From assembly GCA_005784505.1 (NCBI GenBank), contig VCAZ01000001.1:13873597-13937596 (forward strand): a DNA stretch of 64,000 nt, read 5' to 3'. Numbering within the stretch: position 1 is the first letter of the stretch; each line of letters opens with the position of its first letter. Both the position numbers and the translations under genes were made by a program. Below are positions 35,873-45,152 of this stretch, piece after piece. The notes beneath the pieces were generated by a model. The model ran no database searches, was not told the DNA's origin, and worked only from the letters and a program-made list of their open reading frames with translations. The stretch is from Bagarius yarrelli. Lineage: Eukaryota; Chordata; Actinopteri; Siluriformes; Sisoridae.

Positions 35873-35930
35873 GAGTGAGTGAATGAGTAATTGAGTGAAT
35901 GAGTGAGTGAGTGAATGAGTGAGTGAGTGT
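35873..35930. repeat. (GAGT)n imperfect tandem repeat
   Basis: GAGT and GAAT units repeated about fourteen times. Confidence 0.9.
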
Positions 35931-36817
35931 CTGTGCGGATAAGTGCATTCTCTAAATCGGTGGTTTGCCAAAGTATTGTTGTGGGACCCTGGGGTGCTAT
36001 AACAACTGGCTAGGTGTGCATGTCCTAGTGAAAATAAATAAAGGAAGAAACACTGATATATTGACACATTTTTGATATTTAGCCTCTTTTTGGTGCTTAT
36101 TTCCGCAGATGTCCTTGCTTATAAGACAGTAGTTTTATTTAAATCTTTGCACTTCTAATAATGCTGCAGGACAGATTGGAGTTTACTTCCCCTTTGCTAG
36201 TGAAAACTTTGACTGGATCTGTGATCCTTTTAACCTGTCAGAATTGACAAAGATGTTACTATTTAAAGTGCAAGAAGAACTAACGGAACTCTGTATAGAT
36301 CAAGTTTTAAAATCAACATTTAAAAAAATGTCTTCAGATAAATTTAGGGTGAATGTAAGACATGATCAGAATGTGCAATCAGTGCGCTGTCAACGTTTAC
36401 AACTTCTTACTTTTGTGAGCTACCGTCCTCATCCCTGACAAACATAATCTAAAAAAAATCTGTCCATGGAGCAGGATCTACATGTTGCACTGTGTTCAAT
36501 CAAATCCTGTGGCAATAAGCCATGCTCGCAAAAACAGGTACACGTATCCCCAGGTACACGTAGCCTTCAACAGTGAATATATTCCTGATAAAGTCATGCT
36601 GCTGTTTATGCTTCATTTGTTGTTTATCTGGATTTTATGCTATGTATGTTTAGTTAAATGCATGGGCTTGCCAAAATATTTGGGAACGACAGTTCTAATA
36701 CCTCTGTAATGCAGGTGTATAATCTCTTACACATGAATCAGTTAGCTCAGCATATTTCTGATCCTCTTTTTAAGCCATGCAGGTCATGCGCTTTTTTAGT
36801 TTAAGGTTCTGCATGCA

Positions 36818-37130
36818 GGGGCAGCGTGGTGGCTTAGCAAGAAGGTCCCAGGTTTGTATCCCCTGCAGGGCTCTTTTTGTGTGGATGTTTTCCCTGTGTT
36901 TGCGTGGGTTTACTCTGGGTACTCCGGTTTTCTCCCACAGTCTGAAAATATTTATGTTAGCTTGATTAGTGATTTTAAATTGCCCATAGGAGTGAGTGTT
37001 TGTTTGGTGACCTGTAGTACCTCTTGTACCTCTGTTGTACCTCTGGTTGTACCTCTGGCTTTCACCCAATGACAGCTGGGAGAGACTCCAGCAGATCCTG
37101 ATAGGGAATAAATGGGTATAAAAAATGGGT
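36818..37130 (+). mobile_element. tRNA-derived SINE (GGCAGCRTGGTGGC family)
   Basis: The head GGGGCAGCGTGGTGGCTTAG is followed by AAGAAGGTCCCAGGTTTGTA (box B decayed), GTGTTTGCGTGGGTTTACTC and GGTTTTCTCCCACAGTCTGA. The tail has GGGAATAAATGGGTATAAAA. An imperfect TTGTACCTCT triplication lies at 37022-37057. The 150-aa minus-strand frame over it is an artefact. Confidence 0.8.
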
Positions 37131-38813
37131 TCTGCATGCACAAAGCTCTCCACACATAAAGACTCTTGTGGCTCATGATACCTGTGTTGTTTCACAAATA
37201 CACTGTACATCAATTTACGCAACAGAAAACACTCTAGTTTATATCTTATGTCTGTTTTACTTCCAAAAATGGAAATACTAATTTCTGAAATCCCCCAGAC
37301 TGTTAAAAGAGACAGTCACTTTCTGAGAGTGAATCTTTATCTGATAGCTGTCTAATTAAAGCTTAAATAAATCAGCATCTAAATGAAATGGACTGGCGAC
37401 ATGAATAAGGTAGGTACCCTAATTTGGATGTTAAATGAAATACTTGCTACATGAAAGACTTGCTATCTGTATCCTAGGTGGAGGCTAAACCTCTGTCTTA
37501 ACTGTACAGTTTAGAAGCTGTTATGTTGAATAGTAGAGTGTATAAATGTTTTGTGTAATTTTGGATTATTTGCTGAAATAGAAAAATACATAAATAACCC
37601 TGTTAATGTAACAAATAAGAAAAAATATATCAGCTCTGTACAACTTTTTCTCTGTCTGTCTCTCTCTCAATAGATAGGTAGACAGATAGACAGGGTTAGG
37701 AAAGATAGACAGGGAAGACTTAGTGTGAATCTATCGGCTTATTATCTCTACAACTGACCACAACCTACAGAGCGGCAGAGACGCACACGTCTTCTGAGGA
37801 ATACTGCAGGTCAGTGTGTTCAGTATATAATCAGCTAGCTTCTCTGTATGTGCAGTATTGTTCTGTATAGTATTGATTATAGTGATTATATTATAAGCTA
37901 TGGTGTCAATGTTTAGTACCACAGAATGATTGGAAGTTGTATTGTTGTATTGTGTACGCATACACTGGAGAATTCTACACAACATATCAACTTTATTCAA
38001 ATGGGTTGCTGCCAAAAAATATATATACTTTCATGACAATTGCAAATTTTGTTGATATATAGATTTTTTTTTTTAATTTAAATGGGCTTCTGTACAAACA
38101 TTTTATTGATGAGATATTATATTGTACTAAATTACTGTTGGTGATAACCTAAATATTTGCACAAGTGGAACATCGCTTATCCAATTAAATGAACAGCCTA
38201 GAATAACAACCTCTATAAGGCTTTACCTCAGACAGAATAAAACACATTCTTATCCATTTTATATAACGAACAACATGCACAACATTTTACAATGTCACAT
38301 TATAAATCATCATTTTAAACAATCTTAAAAACCTCGAGTTTCCGTTGCTTTGTACTTTAGCAAATAAATTTGAGTTGAATGTGCAGATTGTCCCAATGTT
38401 GATTTAAATGATTGACGATCCTAAATAAAAATAAGAAATGTATTAAACGCTGGATTAAAAATTATTGGCACCTTCAATCTTCTGCTAAAACCTGTGTTTT
38501 GGAGTCTCTTCCTTTAACACAATAGATAAAGGCGTTCTTACACACTCATCCATATAGAACATACTGTATAGAGCATATATCCCTTTTATATGCATATTCT
38601 TAGTGCTGGGCTTTAGTAAGGTTTACTTCCAGATATTATATTCTAACACACAGAATCTGGACATCGATTGAGGAAAATTTAGCATGAATCCCAGAGCCCA
38701 AGCACTTTAGAGGGTCTCAGACATCTATTTTATTAGTAGTCACATTTCCAGGTTGATGAGTCTCAGCATTGTTCTGATCCTCTTTGGTTTAGGTTTTGTC
38801 TGTAAACAAAAGA

Positions 38814-38941
38814 ATGGGCAGTCTGGATGATGTTCCCTTCAAGGTTCCAATGGGTCCTTTGGACGAACCTCTGGGAATAATGGAGCCACTCACTGTCCAA
38901 GAAATCAACATCCCAGACTACTACCAGATACTACATGAGTT

Positions 38942-38945
<4 letters not shown>
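38814..38945 (+). CDS. ubap1l: ubap1l coding exon 1 (UMA motif)
   Basis: The exon starts at 38793 after TTTGGTTTAG, with 21 nt of 5' UTR before the ATG. The donor is TTGCAG|GTCTCTC, phase 0. Residues 1-44 end in YYQILHELQ. Confidence 0.9.
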
Positions 38946-38981
<36 letters not shown>

Positions 38982-40547
38982 CACACACAGATTAATGTTA
39001 TATCGATCATTTGAACTATACTATCGTAATCATAAATATTTTTGAAACACAATTCAGAATGGAGATAACACATGTTTTCTGTCTTACCTTCAGTATGACT
39101 TCCACCTGGAGAACTGGGTTCTGAATGGTCTCTGCTCTCATTCTAACGAGCGCATTTCTGCACTCCCGTCCTGCCCTCCATACTGGCTCCTGTTTAGCAG
39201 TCCTCAGGAGAGGCGCTCTTTACATCTTTGCAAAAGGGGCCTGTGTGAACAAGGACAGCGACAACGCAGCCTAAGTTTAAGTTCGGCAGACCTGCAGAGA
39301 TGCCACCTTCCACGTAAGCACTTATTCCTCGTGGACAATTCCACTCATGAAGCTGCGGGATACAGTGAGGATGACGAGGGCTCTTCTGCTGAGGAAGATC
39401 AACGTTACCGATCACAGAGCAAAGAAAGAACCAAATTTTCACTGCAACAAGAAGCTCAGAAACCCAGGTCACCCCGAGCCCATATTCACCCCCACAGCAA
39501 CTCCAGCAGCTCTCAGAAGGAGATGTGCAGCCCACCGAGTCTGAGGTTATCAAGACCACACAAAAAACACAGCTGCGGCAGCTCCAGTGGAAAACGGAAC
39601 ATCGTCACACGCAAACCACATACAACACACACCAAGCTCCAGCTCAGACCTTCCTCAGCTGGTCCACAGCCTTCTGCTCACAAACACAAGTCTTCTCCGC
39701 AGGTCCACAAAAAACACAAAAACATTAGGGTTTAGTGTCCTTAATTGCTTATACTATGAATACTTTTAAGAACATTCAAAACATTTTGCTAATTATTAAT
39801 TACTTAAATGTGATAAATAAAAAGCATCTAAAATATTTCCAGTAATTGTATATATTATTGTGACCAAAAGTTTGTGGACACCTTACCGGCACACCCACAT
39901 AAGTTTGTATACCCCACAGTAGTCTAGAATATTCTTATTTGTTTATTCCATTATCCCTTTACTGGAACTAAAAGATTTAAACACTGTTCCAGCATGACAA
40001 TGTCCTGTACACAAACTCCCTGATCTTCATGAAGACATGCTGTGTTCGGATTGGAGTGAAAGAACTGGAGTGTCCTACAGAACCCTGACTTTGACTTAAC
40101 CCCACTAAACACCTTTAGGATGAACTGGAACACCTGAAATATTACAGAAATTTCAGAGTGTTTGATTTTTGCCTTAAAGACTTAAAGTGTGACTTGATGT
40201 ACAAACCAGTTGTTTGTGTAAAATCTTACAATCCATTTTAGATATGTGTGGTCTAATCTCATGCTTCAGAAGAAGAAAATAGACATAAGGGCAATCTGAT
40301 CTTTCTGAATATTGCAATTCACCTATAATTAAATATGAAGCTTAAATTAATAAATATTCGGGATATTATTTTTTTTTGTTTAAATGGATAAAATTCTAAA
40401 AGGTTCTATTTGTTTTCTATTTAAAAACTAAATATAAAATGTGGACTTTATTTTTAACAGATAACTGTCACTAAAAATCATGTTACTGATCCTTGTGCAG
40501 ACTTATGTATGTTTACTTTTTATTTATTTAATCGTTTATTATATATT

Positions 40548-40578
<31 letters not shown>

Positions 40579-43010
40579 GCAGGCTGCTCGTCCACGCACC
40601 TCTCATGGGGATCACTATTCAGTCCCAGACTCGTCTCCTGAGTTGCTATACGCTTTAAACCAGAAGGAGAGAGAACTGGTGGAGAACATCACTGCTCATG
40701 GATACACACTTCGTTCTGCCATTCTGGCTTTGCAGCGCACTGGCACACACAGTGCAGAGCAGGTAATACATCCATCCACACATACATATGCTTTCAATAG
40801 CTATACAATTTCTAAAAACTACTACTAAAGAAGAAAATATTCACTGATTTGCAAAAAGGCTACAAAATGTGTGAATAGACAGGGGTGTATAAGGTTTTAA
40901 ACAGGTTGATTGGTGTGAAACAGAGTATTATTTAATCTTGTAACATGTAAATATCTTATGTATCATCTGAACTGCAGTACTGATTAGAAAAATATGTTTA
41001 ATCAGTGGAAATAAATAAATAATGTAAAAATTAAAAATTTAAAAATTAACAGTAATATATTAATGTATTATGTGTTTTACATTTTCAATCATTTGCTCTA
41101 AAAAAGTCTTATCGGTTCATTTTCTTTCAACACTTATAATGATGTGACAAACATATATATAATGGATGCAGGGTATTTAGAAATGTAAAAATAAACTTAA
41201 AAATAATAGCATTGTACTAAACAGTATTCCTTTTTTATAGACTTAATTTCTGTTCACTTTTTATATAATATGATTTACTTGTACTGATAATTTACTAGAC
41301 TACTAGACATTGTGTTATAAATAACATAAAATATTATAGATTATAAAGGCTAAATCTTACTAAACATTGTTGCTGAATAGGATAAACCCACTTATGCTCT
41401 TAGTTCTGATGTGTTCTGAGTAACTGTGATGTGACCGATGTGATACTATGTGATAGGCATGAGTGACATGGCAGTTTTAAGGGACAGGCTTAACTATATT
41501 GGATTTTATATGGGCATGCATATCTGCCGATGTATCGGCATACAAATGTATCGGCGATAAGACCGTATTGGCTGATAAAATCGTCAAACCAATATATATC
41601 AATCTGGCTTTAGTCACATGTCCTTGGATCATTTTATTTCGATTACAATTAGTTAAAAAGTCTAATCCAAATAAAAATCTTTTATGTAACTAGAATAAAA
41701 ATGGCCAACTTGATGAAAATTTCATTCAAGTTGAGTAAACTGGAAAAAATGGAAAATTCTAACTAAAACTGAGAATTAAATTAAAATGCATTATTGGTAA
41801 GAATCCAAAAGTTTTTTTTAACATGTCTAAAGGGACTTTAGGTCAGTCTGAAATGACAAAGCTGTCTCAATTTTGATCAATAGCAGGGCAGGGCAACAAC
41901 AGGATCAAACCACTAGAGGTCCCAAAACATTAATCATTTCTTACTAACACTCATGTATTCATGCAGATTCTGGAATATTTGCTGGCTCGTGATCGTCTGT
42001 GTGCTCTGGGCTATGAAAAGACTCAGGTAGAGGACGCTTTGGAGATGTTTCAGAACTGTGAGCGCAAGGTGAGGAACATTTCTTGTTTTCGAGAAAAAAA
42101 ACAAATTATTGTGTGTGACAGTTTAACAGTTTTTAAAAAAATACCTGTTCTGTGATCATGTGACTGAGCGTCGGATGACATTGTGACATTAGGTGCATTC
42201 AAGTCACTTTTGTTGGAGCAAGTTAAAGGTGTATCAGAGCTAAAAAACTTTACTTTTATTTTTCCTACATTTAGTTCAAAATAATTTATTGTAAACTTCA
42301 GATGTGCACTCATGTCAGAAGGCTTGTATATACTATTTGAACACATAATAACATCCCTACAAACTCCTAATCACAAATAAGAAGCAAAGAATATCTTTAA
42401 TTTAGATACTGCATTAGGAGCAGAGCATGTGACTGGAGTGGCGCGGCAATAATTTTCACTCCACCAGGGGTCACCAAATTTGGTCTAGTTGTGCTTGTGA
42501 TGGACTCCAAACTCCAGGACTCCACCACTCCACTCCATTCCTCACTCTGCTCCCCACTTCGCCCCTCACTCTGTTTCTTACCCCACCCCTCACTCCGCTT
42601 CGCACTCCATTCCTCACGCCGCCTCTCCCTCTGATCCTCACTCTGCTCCTTACTCTGCTCCTTACTCCATTTCTCACTTCCACTCCTTACACCACTCTTC
42701 AAAATACAAATTTCTTTAAATCTGACACTTCATTAGATTTCACATTAATGTAAATGAGTGTTTATTTGTATATTATAATTTTATACACAGGCTGCTCTGG
42801 TGAGGCTTAATTGATCAGCAGGGTGGTCTATGTGTGTCATTAATTTGTGCTTGTCTGTCTTCGTGTCTCATCCAGGCTTCAGAGTTCCTGCGATTGCTGG
42901 CTCAGTTCTGTGAAATGGGCTTCCAGCAGAGCACCATTAAAGAGGTTTTGCTTCTACATAACAACCACCGGGAGAGAGCGCTGGAAGAGCTTGTCACGCA
43001 TGTCACCTGA
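38814..43010 (+). CDS. ubap1l: UBAP1L, ubiquitin-associated protein 1-like, five coding exons
   Basis: Join 38814-38945, 39094-39702, 40583-40762, 41967-42068 and 42876-43010 (385 aa; human UBAP1L is about 381). UBAP1-family proteins are ESCRT-I subunits that link ubiquitinated cargo to multivesicular-body sorting. The N-terminus MGSLDDVPFKVPMG is the UMA motif that contacts ESCRT-I. YDFHLENWVL begins exon 2, and a low-complexity Ser/His/Lys-rich linker follows. The C-terminal SOUBA module starts near LNQKERELVENITAHGY and continues through ILEYLLARDRLCALGYE and EMFQNCERKASEFLRLLAQF. It ends with MGFQQSTIKEVLLLHNN. The ATG has a strong context (AGAATGG). UBAP1L rather than UBAP1 is favoured by the short N-terminus and total length. 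Confidence 0.93.
38946..38977. repeat. (TC)n microsatellite starting at the ubap1l exon 1 donor
   Basis: The donor GT opens directly into about fifteen TC units, then ACACACACAC. Confidence 0.95.
39094..39702 (+). CDS. ubap1l: ubap1l coding exon 2 (linker)
   Basis: Acceptor CTTACCTTCAG|TATGAC, donor CCGCAG|GTCCAC, phase 0 both sides. Residues 45-247 are poor in order, with Ser/Gln/Lys/His-rich stretches. An in-frame stop follows 30 nt into the intron (39733), so retention would truncate the protein before SOUBA. Confidence 0.88.
39856..40140 (+). mobile_element. Tc1/mariner-like transposase relic
   Basis: A TIR-like end, ATTGTGACCAAAAGTTTGTG plus GACACC, is followed by CTGTTCCAGCATGACAATGT, TTGGAGTGAAAGAACTGGAG and CACTAAACACCTTTAGGATG blocks. 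The frames are broken. Confidence 0.75.
40551..40578. repeat. (TG)n microsatellite abutting the ubap1l exon 3 acceptor
   Basis: Fourteen TG units end four bases before GCAG|GCT. The tract replaces the usual polypyrimidine stretch. Confidence 0.95.
40583..40762 (+). CDS. ubap1l: ubap1l coding exon 3 (start of SOUBA)
   Basis: Acceptor TGGCAG|GCTGCTC, donor GAGCAG|GTAATA, phase 0. Residues 248-307 include ELLYALNQKERELVENITA and YTLRSAILALQRTG. Confidence 0.9.
40763..41966 (+). other. ubap1l: ubap1l intron 3
   Basis: GTAATA to TTCATGCAG. AT-rich. A segment with repeated ATCGGC cores (41520-41590) looks like a DNA-transposon fragment of unknown class. Confidence 0.8.
41967..42068 (+). CDS. ubap1l: ubap1l coding exon 4
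   Basis: Acceptor ATGCAG|ATTCTGG, donor CGCAAG|GTGAGG, phase 0. Residues 308-341, ILEYLLARDRLCALGYEK onward. Confidence 0.92.
42069..42875 (+). other. ubap1l: ubap1l intron 4
   Basis: GTGAGG to CTCATCCAG. It holds a pyrimidine-rich minisatellite (42520-42705). Confidence 0.85.
42520..42705. repeat. About 12-bp pyrimidine-rich minisatellite
   Basis: About 14 degenerate units of the form ACTCTGCTCCTT / ACTCCATTCCTC / ACTTCGCCCCTC, in tandem with slight length variation. The antisense strand is open, giving Arg/Ser/Glu-rich repeat peptides of up to 101 aa, which I regard as artefacts. Confidence 0.8.
42876..43010 (+). CDS. ubap1l: ubap1l coding exon 5 (end of SOUBA)
   Basis: Acceptor CTCATCCAG|GCTTCAG. 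Residues 342-385 then TGA. It encodes ASEFLRLLAQFCEMGFQQ and ALEELVTHVT. Confidence 0.93.
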   Translation, partial: ASEFLRLLAQFCEMGFQQSTIKEVLLLHNNHRERALEELVTHVT

Positions 43011-43176
43011 TTGCTATGCTGAAATTTATTTCAATTCAATGAGTAGAAAAATTCACTGTATAAATACAGATAATAAGAAGCATATTCTTACTTAGTTTAA
43101 TTACTATGGTAGAGTAAGTACATTCCTTGCTCCTGTTTCTATAGAACTATTTATTAGTACATGCATACAGTAAAAA

Positions 43177-43182
43177 AATAAA
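43177..43182 (+). terminator. ubap1l: ubap1l poly(A) signal AATAAA
   Basis: 167 nt past the stop within AAAAAATAAAAAAT. First canonical hexamer of the 3' region. Confidence 0.55.
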
Positions 43183-44930
43183 AAATATTAAGAATTTGGA
43201 CACTTGTTTTTAAAATTTACATTTTTTTCCAGTACATTTAGTTTATTCAACATATCCATAGCCATGATTTTACCCATATGTGATGTCTCTTGACTTTGTT
43301 CTTGTACAAAAAAACCCCCCAAATTGGCTAAAAAATGTAGACACATAAAAATAAATGACATACTATTAGGCACTTAGGCGTATAATTTATAGCAAATCAT
43401 TATCATCATCATTTTTCCACAAAGTCATACGAGTCCATCTAGTGGACATGCAAATTTGTATTTTGATGTTATTGTTATGGTACAAAATCCCTCAGTTCTA
43501 TGAAGACATGCTGTATTCTGGTTGGAGTAGAAGAACTGGAGTGTCCTGTACAGAACCCTGACTCTGACTCAATCCCACTGAACACCTTTAACATGACTGG
43601 AACACCAACTAATCCCCAAACCTCCTCAGCCAACATTAGTGTCTGATCTTATTAACACTATTGTAGTTGAATGAACACAAATCCACACAGTCACACAACA
43701 CAATCTAGTGTCTTTCCGACTAAATTAAAAACAGGACGTATATTATTGTGATGGCCGGGTATTGTAATCCTTTTTCATAATATAATGTATTAATTGTTTA
43801 TTCCCTTGGCCCTGTACTGTTATTTGCATGAAAATAAAGTTGAATCTTATTTAATCAGTTTTTTTATATAATAACACTACAAACAATTTACAGATCATTG
43901 TGCTGTCGTGTTTATGTCTGGACCTCAATTTGTTTTATGTAATTATTATTTGTATTTTAATGTAGTATTGAAATCCCCTTTTTCCTTATTAATTTGTTAA
44001 TATGTATAAATACAATCTTTACAGTCATTACAGTTTTTATTTAAAGTGAATACACACACCAGAACTAGATTACATTACCATAAAGTCAAAATACCTATTT
44101 CTTTCTACTGCATACTAATTAACAGTTTGAAAACAAATATTTTAAAAAAAAAATGCTACTCAGGCCTTTTTCGATAGACCTTGTGTGAAAGAAATATAGC
44201 AGAAACAGCAGAATAATAAATCTGATGAAATTAAAGCTTAGTCAATTCATCTATTTGCTCATCACACACACACTTTTATCATAAGGCATTTGACAACCTC
44301 ATGCATCAAAATATTATTGAATGATTAAATCAACAAATATTAAAATGACGAATTGATATCTTTTCTGTTAAAGTTAATGTATAGATATATTTGTTACCTT
44401 AAATCAGAGCAAGTGTTACTTTAACCACTTGTCTATTGTGTTTAGTAGATCATCGCAGGACTGGTACTGTTTTGGTTCATTATTCATAGCAAACATTATT
44501 ATTTTTCCACCAGGTTATACCAGTTCCTCTGGACACTTAACCTCAGATATGCAGTTACACTTACTGTCCACTGTAACACAAACCTACACTATGTGGCTAT
44601 GTAAGAGTTGTGTACTCACATTTTGTACAAATATATCCCAATTTTCTCAGTTATACTAAAATAATATTTCATCAAATAGAATGAAATTATATCATAATAC
44701 AAAAAGTGTGCAAAAAAAAAAAAAACTACATATAATGTATCGATATGTAAATCTTGGAATTTATTCACATATTATAATGTATATATAATTAAGTTGATTA
44801 GACTTAAGCGTTGTCTTTATATTATATTACATTATTGATTAAAGTCAGTCTGATTAATCACACGGTCAACTTCAGAACAAGATTAACGTTCGACTCGTCC
44901 GTCAGCCAGTCAGATCGCTGGGATTCAGTT
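43183..44930. other. Intergenic region ubap1l to prc1
   Basis: AT-rich and noncoding. It contains one Tc1-like relic (43485-43715). No exon was recognised. Confidence 0.7.
43485..43715 (+). mobile_element. Tc1/mariner-like transposase relic
   Basis: Contains TGAAGACATGCTGTATTCTG, GTTGGAGTAGAAGAACTGGA, CACTGAACACCTTTAACATG and AACCTCCTCAGCCAACATTA, in the same order as the copy at 33824. Confidence 0.75.
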
Positions 44931-45141
44931 TCGATGACGTAACCGCCGTTTCAACCAATCACCTTCAAGGATGCGGGATTTGAATAGTTCAGAGAACGAC
45001 TTCCCAGACTAAAGCCGGAGTTTATATTGAACACCGGGAATCAGAGATTTGGTAGACTTAAAAATAGGGGAAATATTTCAGTTTTGTTTATTTTATTTTG
45101 TACTTCGTTTATGGTAAAAGAGATTCTGCTGGAACTTTACG
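44930..45141 (+). promoter_or_regulatory. prc1: prc1 core promoter and 5' UTR (CRE, CCAAT, CHR-like)
   Basis: The stretch has a CRE-like TGACGTAA (44935-44942), CCAAT (44955-44959, NF-Y) and GCGGGA (44973-44978). The last is directly followed by TTTGAA (44979-44984), the cell-cycle homology region consensus. NF-Y plus CHR is the known arrangement in G2/M genes bound by DREAM/MuvB complexes, and human PRC1 is such a gene. No TATA box is seen. Transcription probably starts near 45000. An out-of-frame ATG at 45111 lies in the leader. Confidence 0.7.
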
Positions 45142-45152
45142 ATGAGGAAGAG
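45142..45152 (+). CDS. prc1: prc1 coding exon 1 (11 nt)
   Basis: ATGAGGAAGAG|GTAAGG encodes MRK plus two bases of Ser4. The microexon-like coding part is fixed by the conserved M-R-x-S-E start of PRC1. Confidence 0.88.

Larger units (their letters stand above)
32161..38792. other. peak1 3' UTR and intergenic / ubap1l 5' intron
   Basis: No coding exon was recognised. It contains peak1 3' UTR of uncertain length, two Tc1-like relics, a SINE, (GT)n and (GAGT)n tracts, and AT-rich DNA. ubap1l exon 1 is preceded by a splice acceptor, so an untranslated first exon of ubap1l should lie in here but could not be placed. Confidence 0.5.
39703..40582 (+). other. ubap1l: ubap1l intron 2
   Basis: GTCCAC to TGTGTGGCAG. 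It contains a Tc1-like relic (39856-40140) and a (TG)n tract that runs into the acceptor. Confidence 0.85.

Noticed and set aside
35873..35930. Regularly spaced short repeats, CRISPR-like at first glance
   Set aside because: Simple (GAGT)n microsatellite with no spacers, in a vertebrate genome.
36770..37222. 150-aa minus-strand frame
   Set aside because: Runs antisense through a SINE; no domain and no splice context.
39703..39735. Read-through end of ubap1l exon 2 (ten more codons then stop)
   Set aside because: A good donor at 39702/39703 and in-phase downstream exons rebuilding the SOUBA module make splicing the normal outcome.
45111..45152. Alternative PRC1 start at 45111
   Set aside because: It is out of frame with exon 2 and stops after 26 codons; only the ATG at 45142 gives the conserved N-terminus. 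Kept as a uORF finding.
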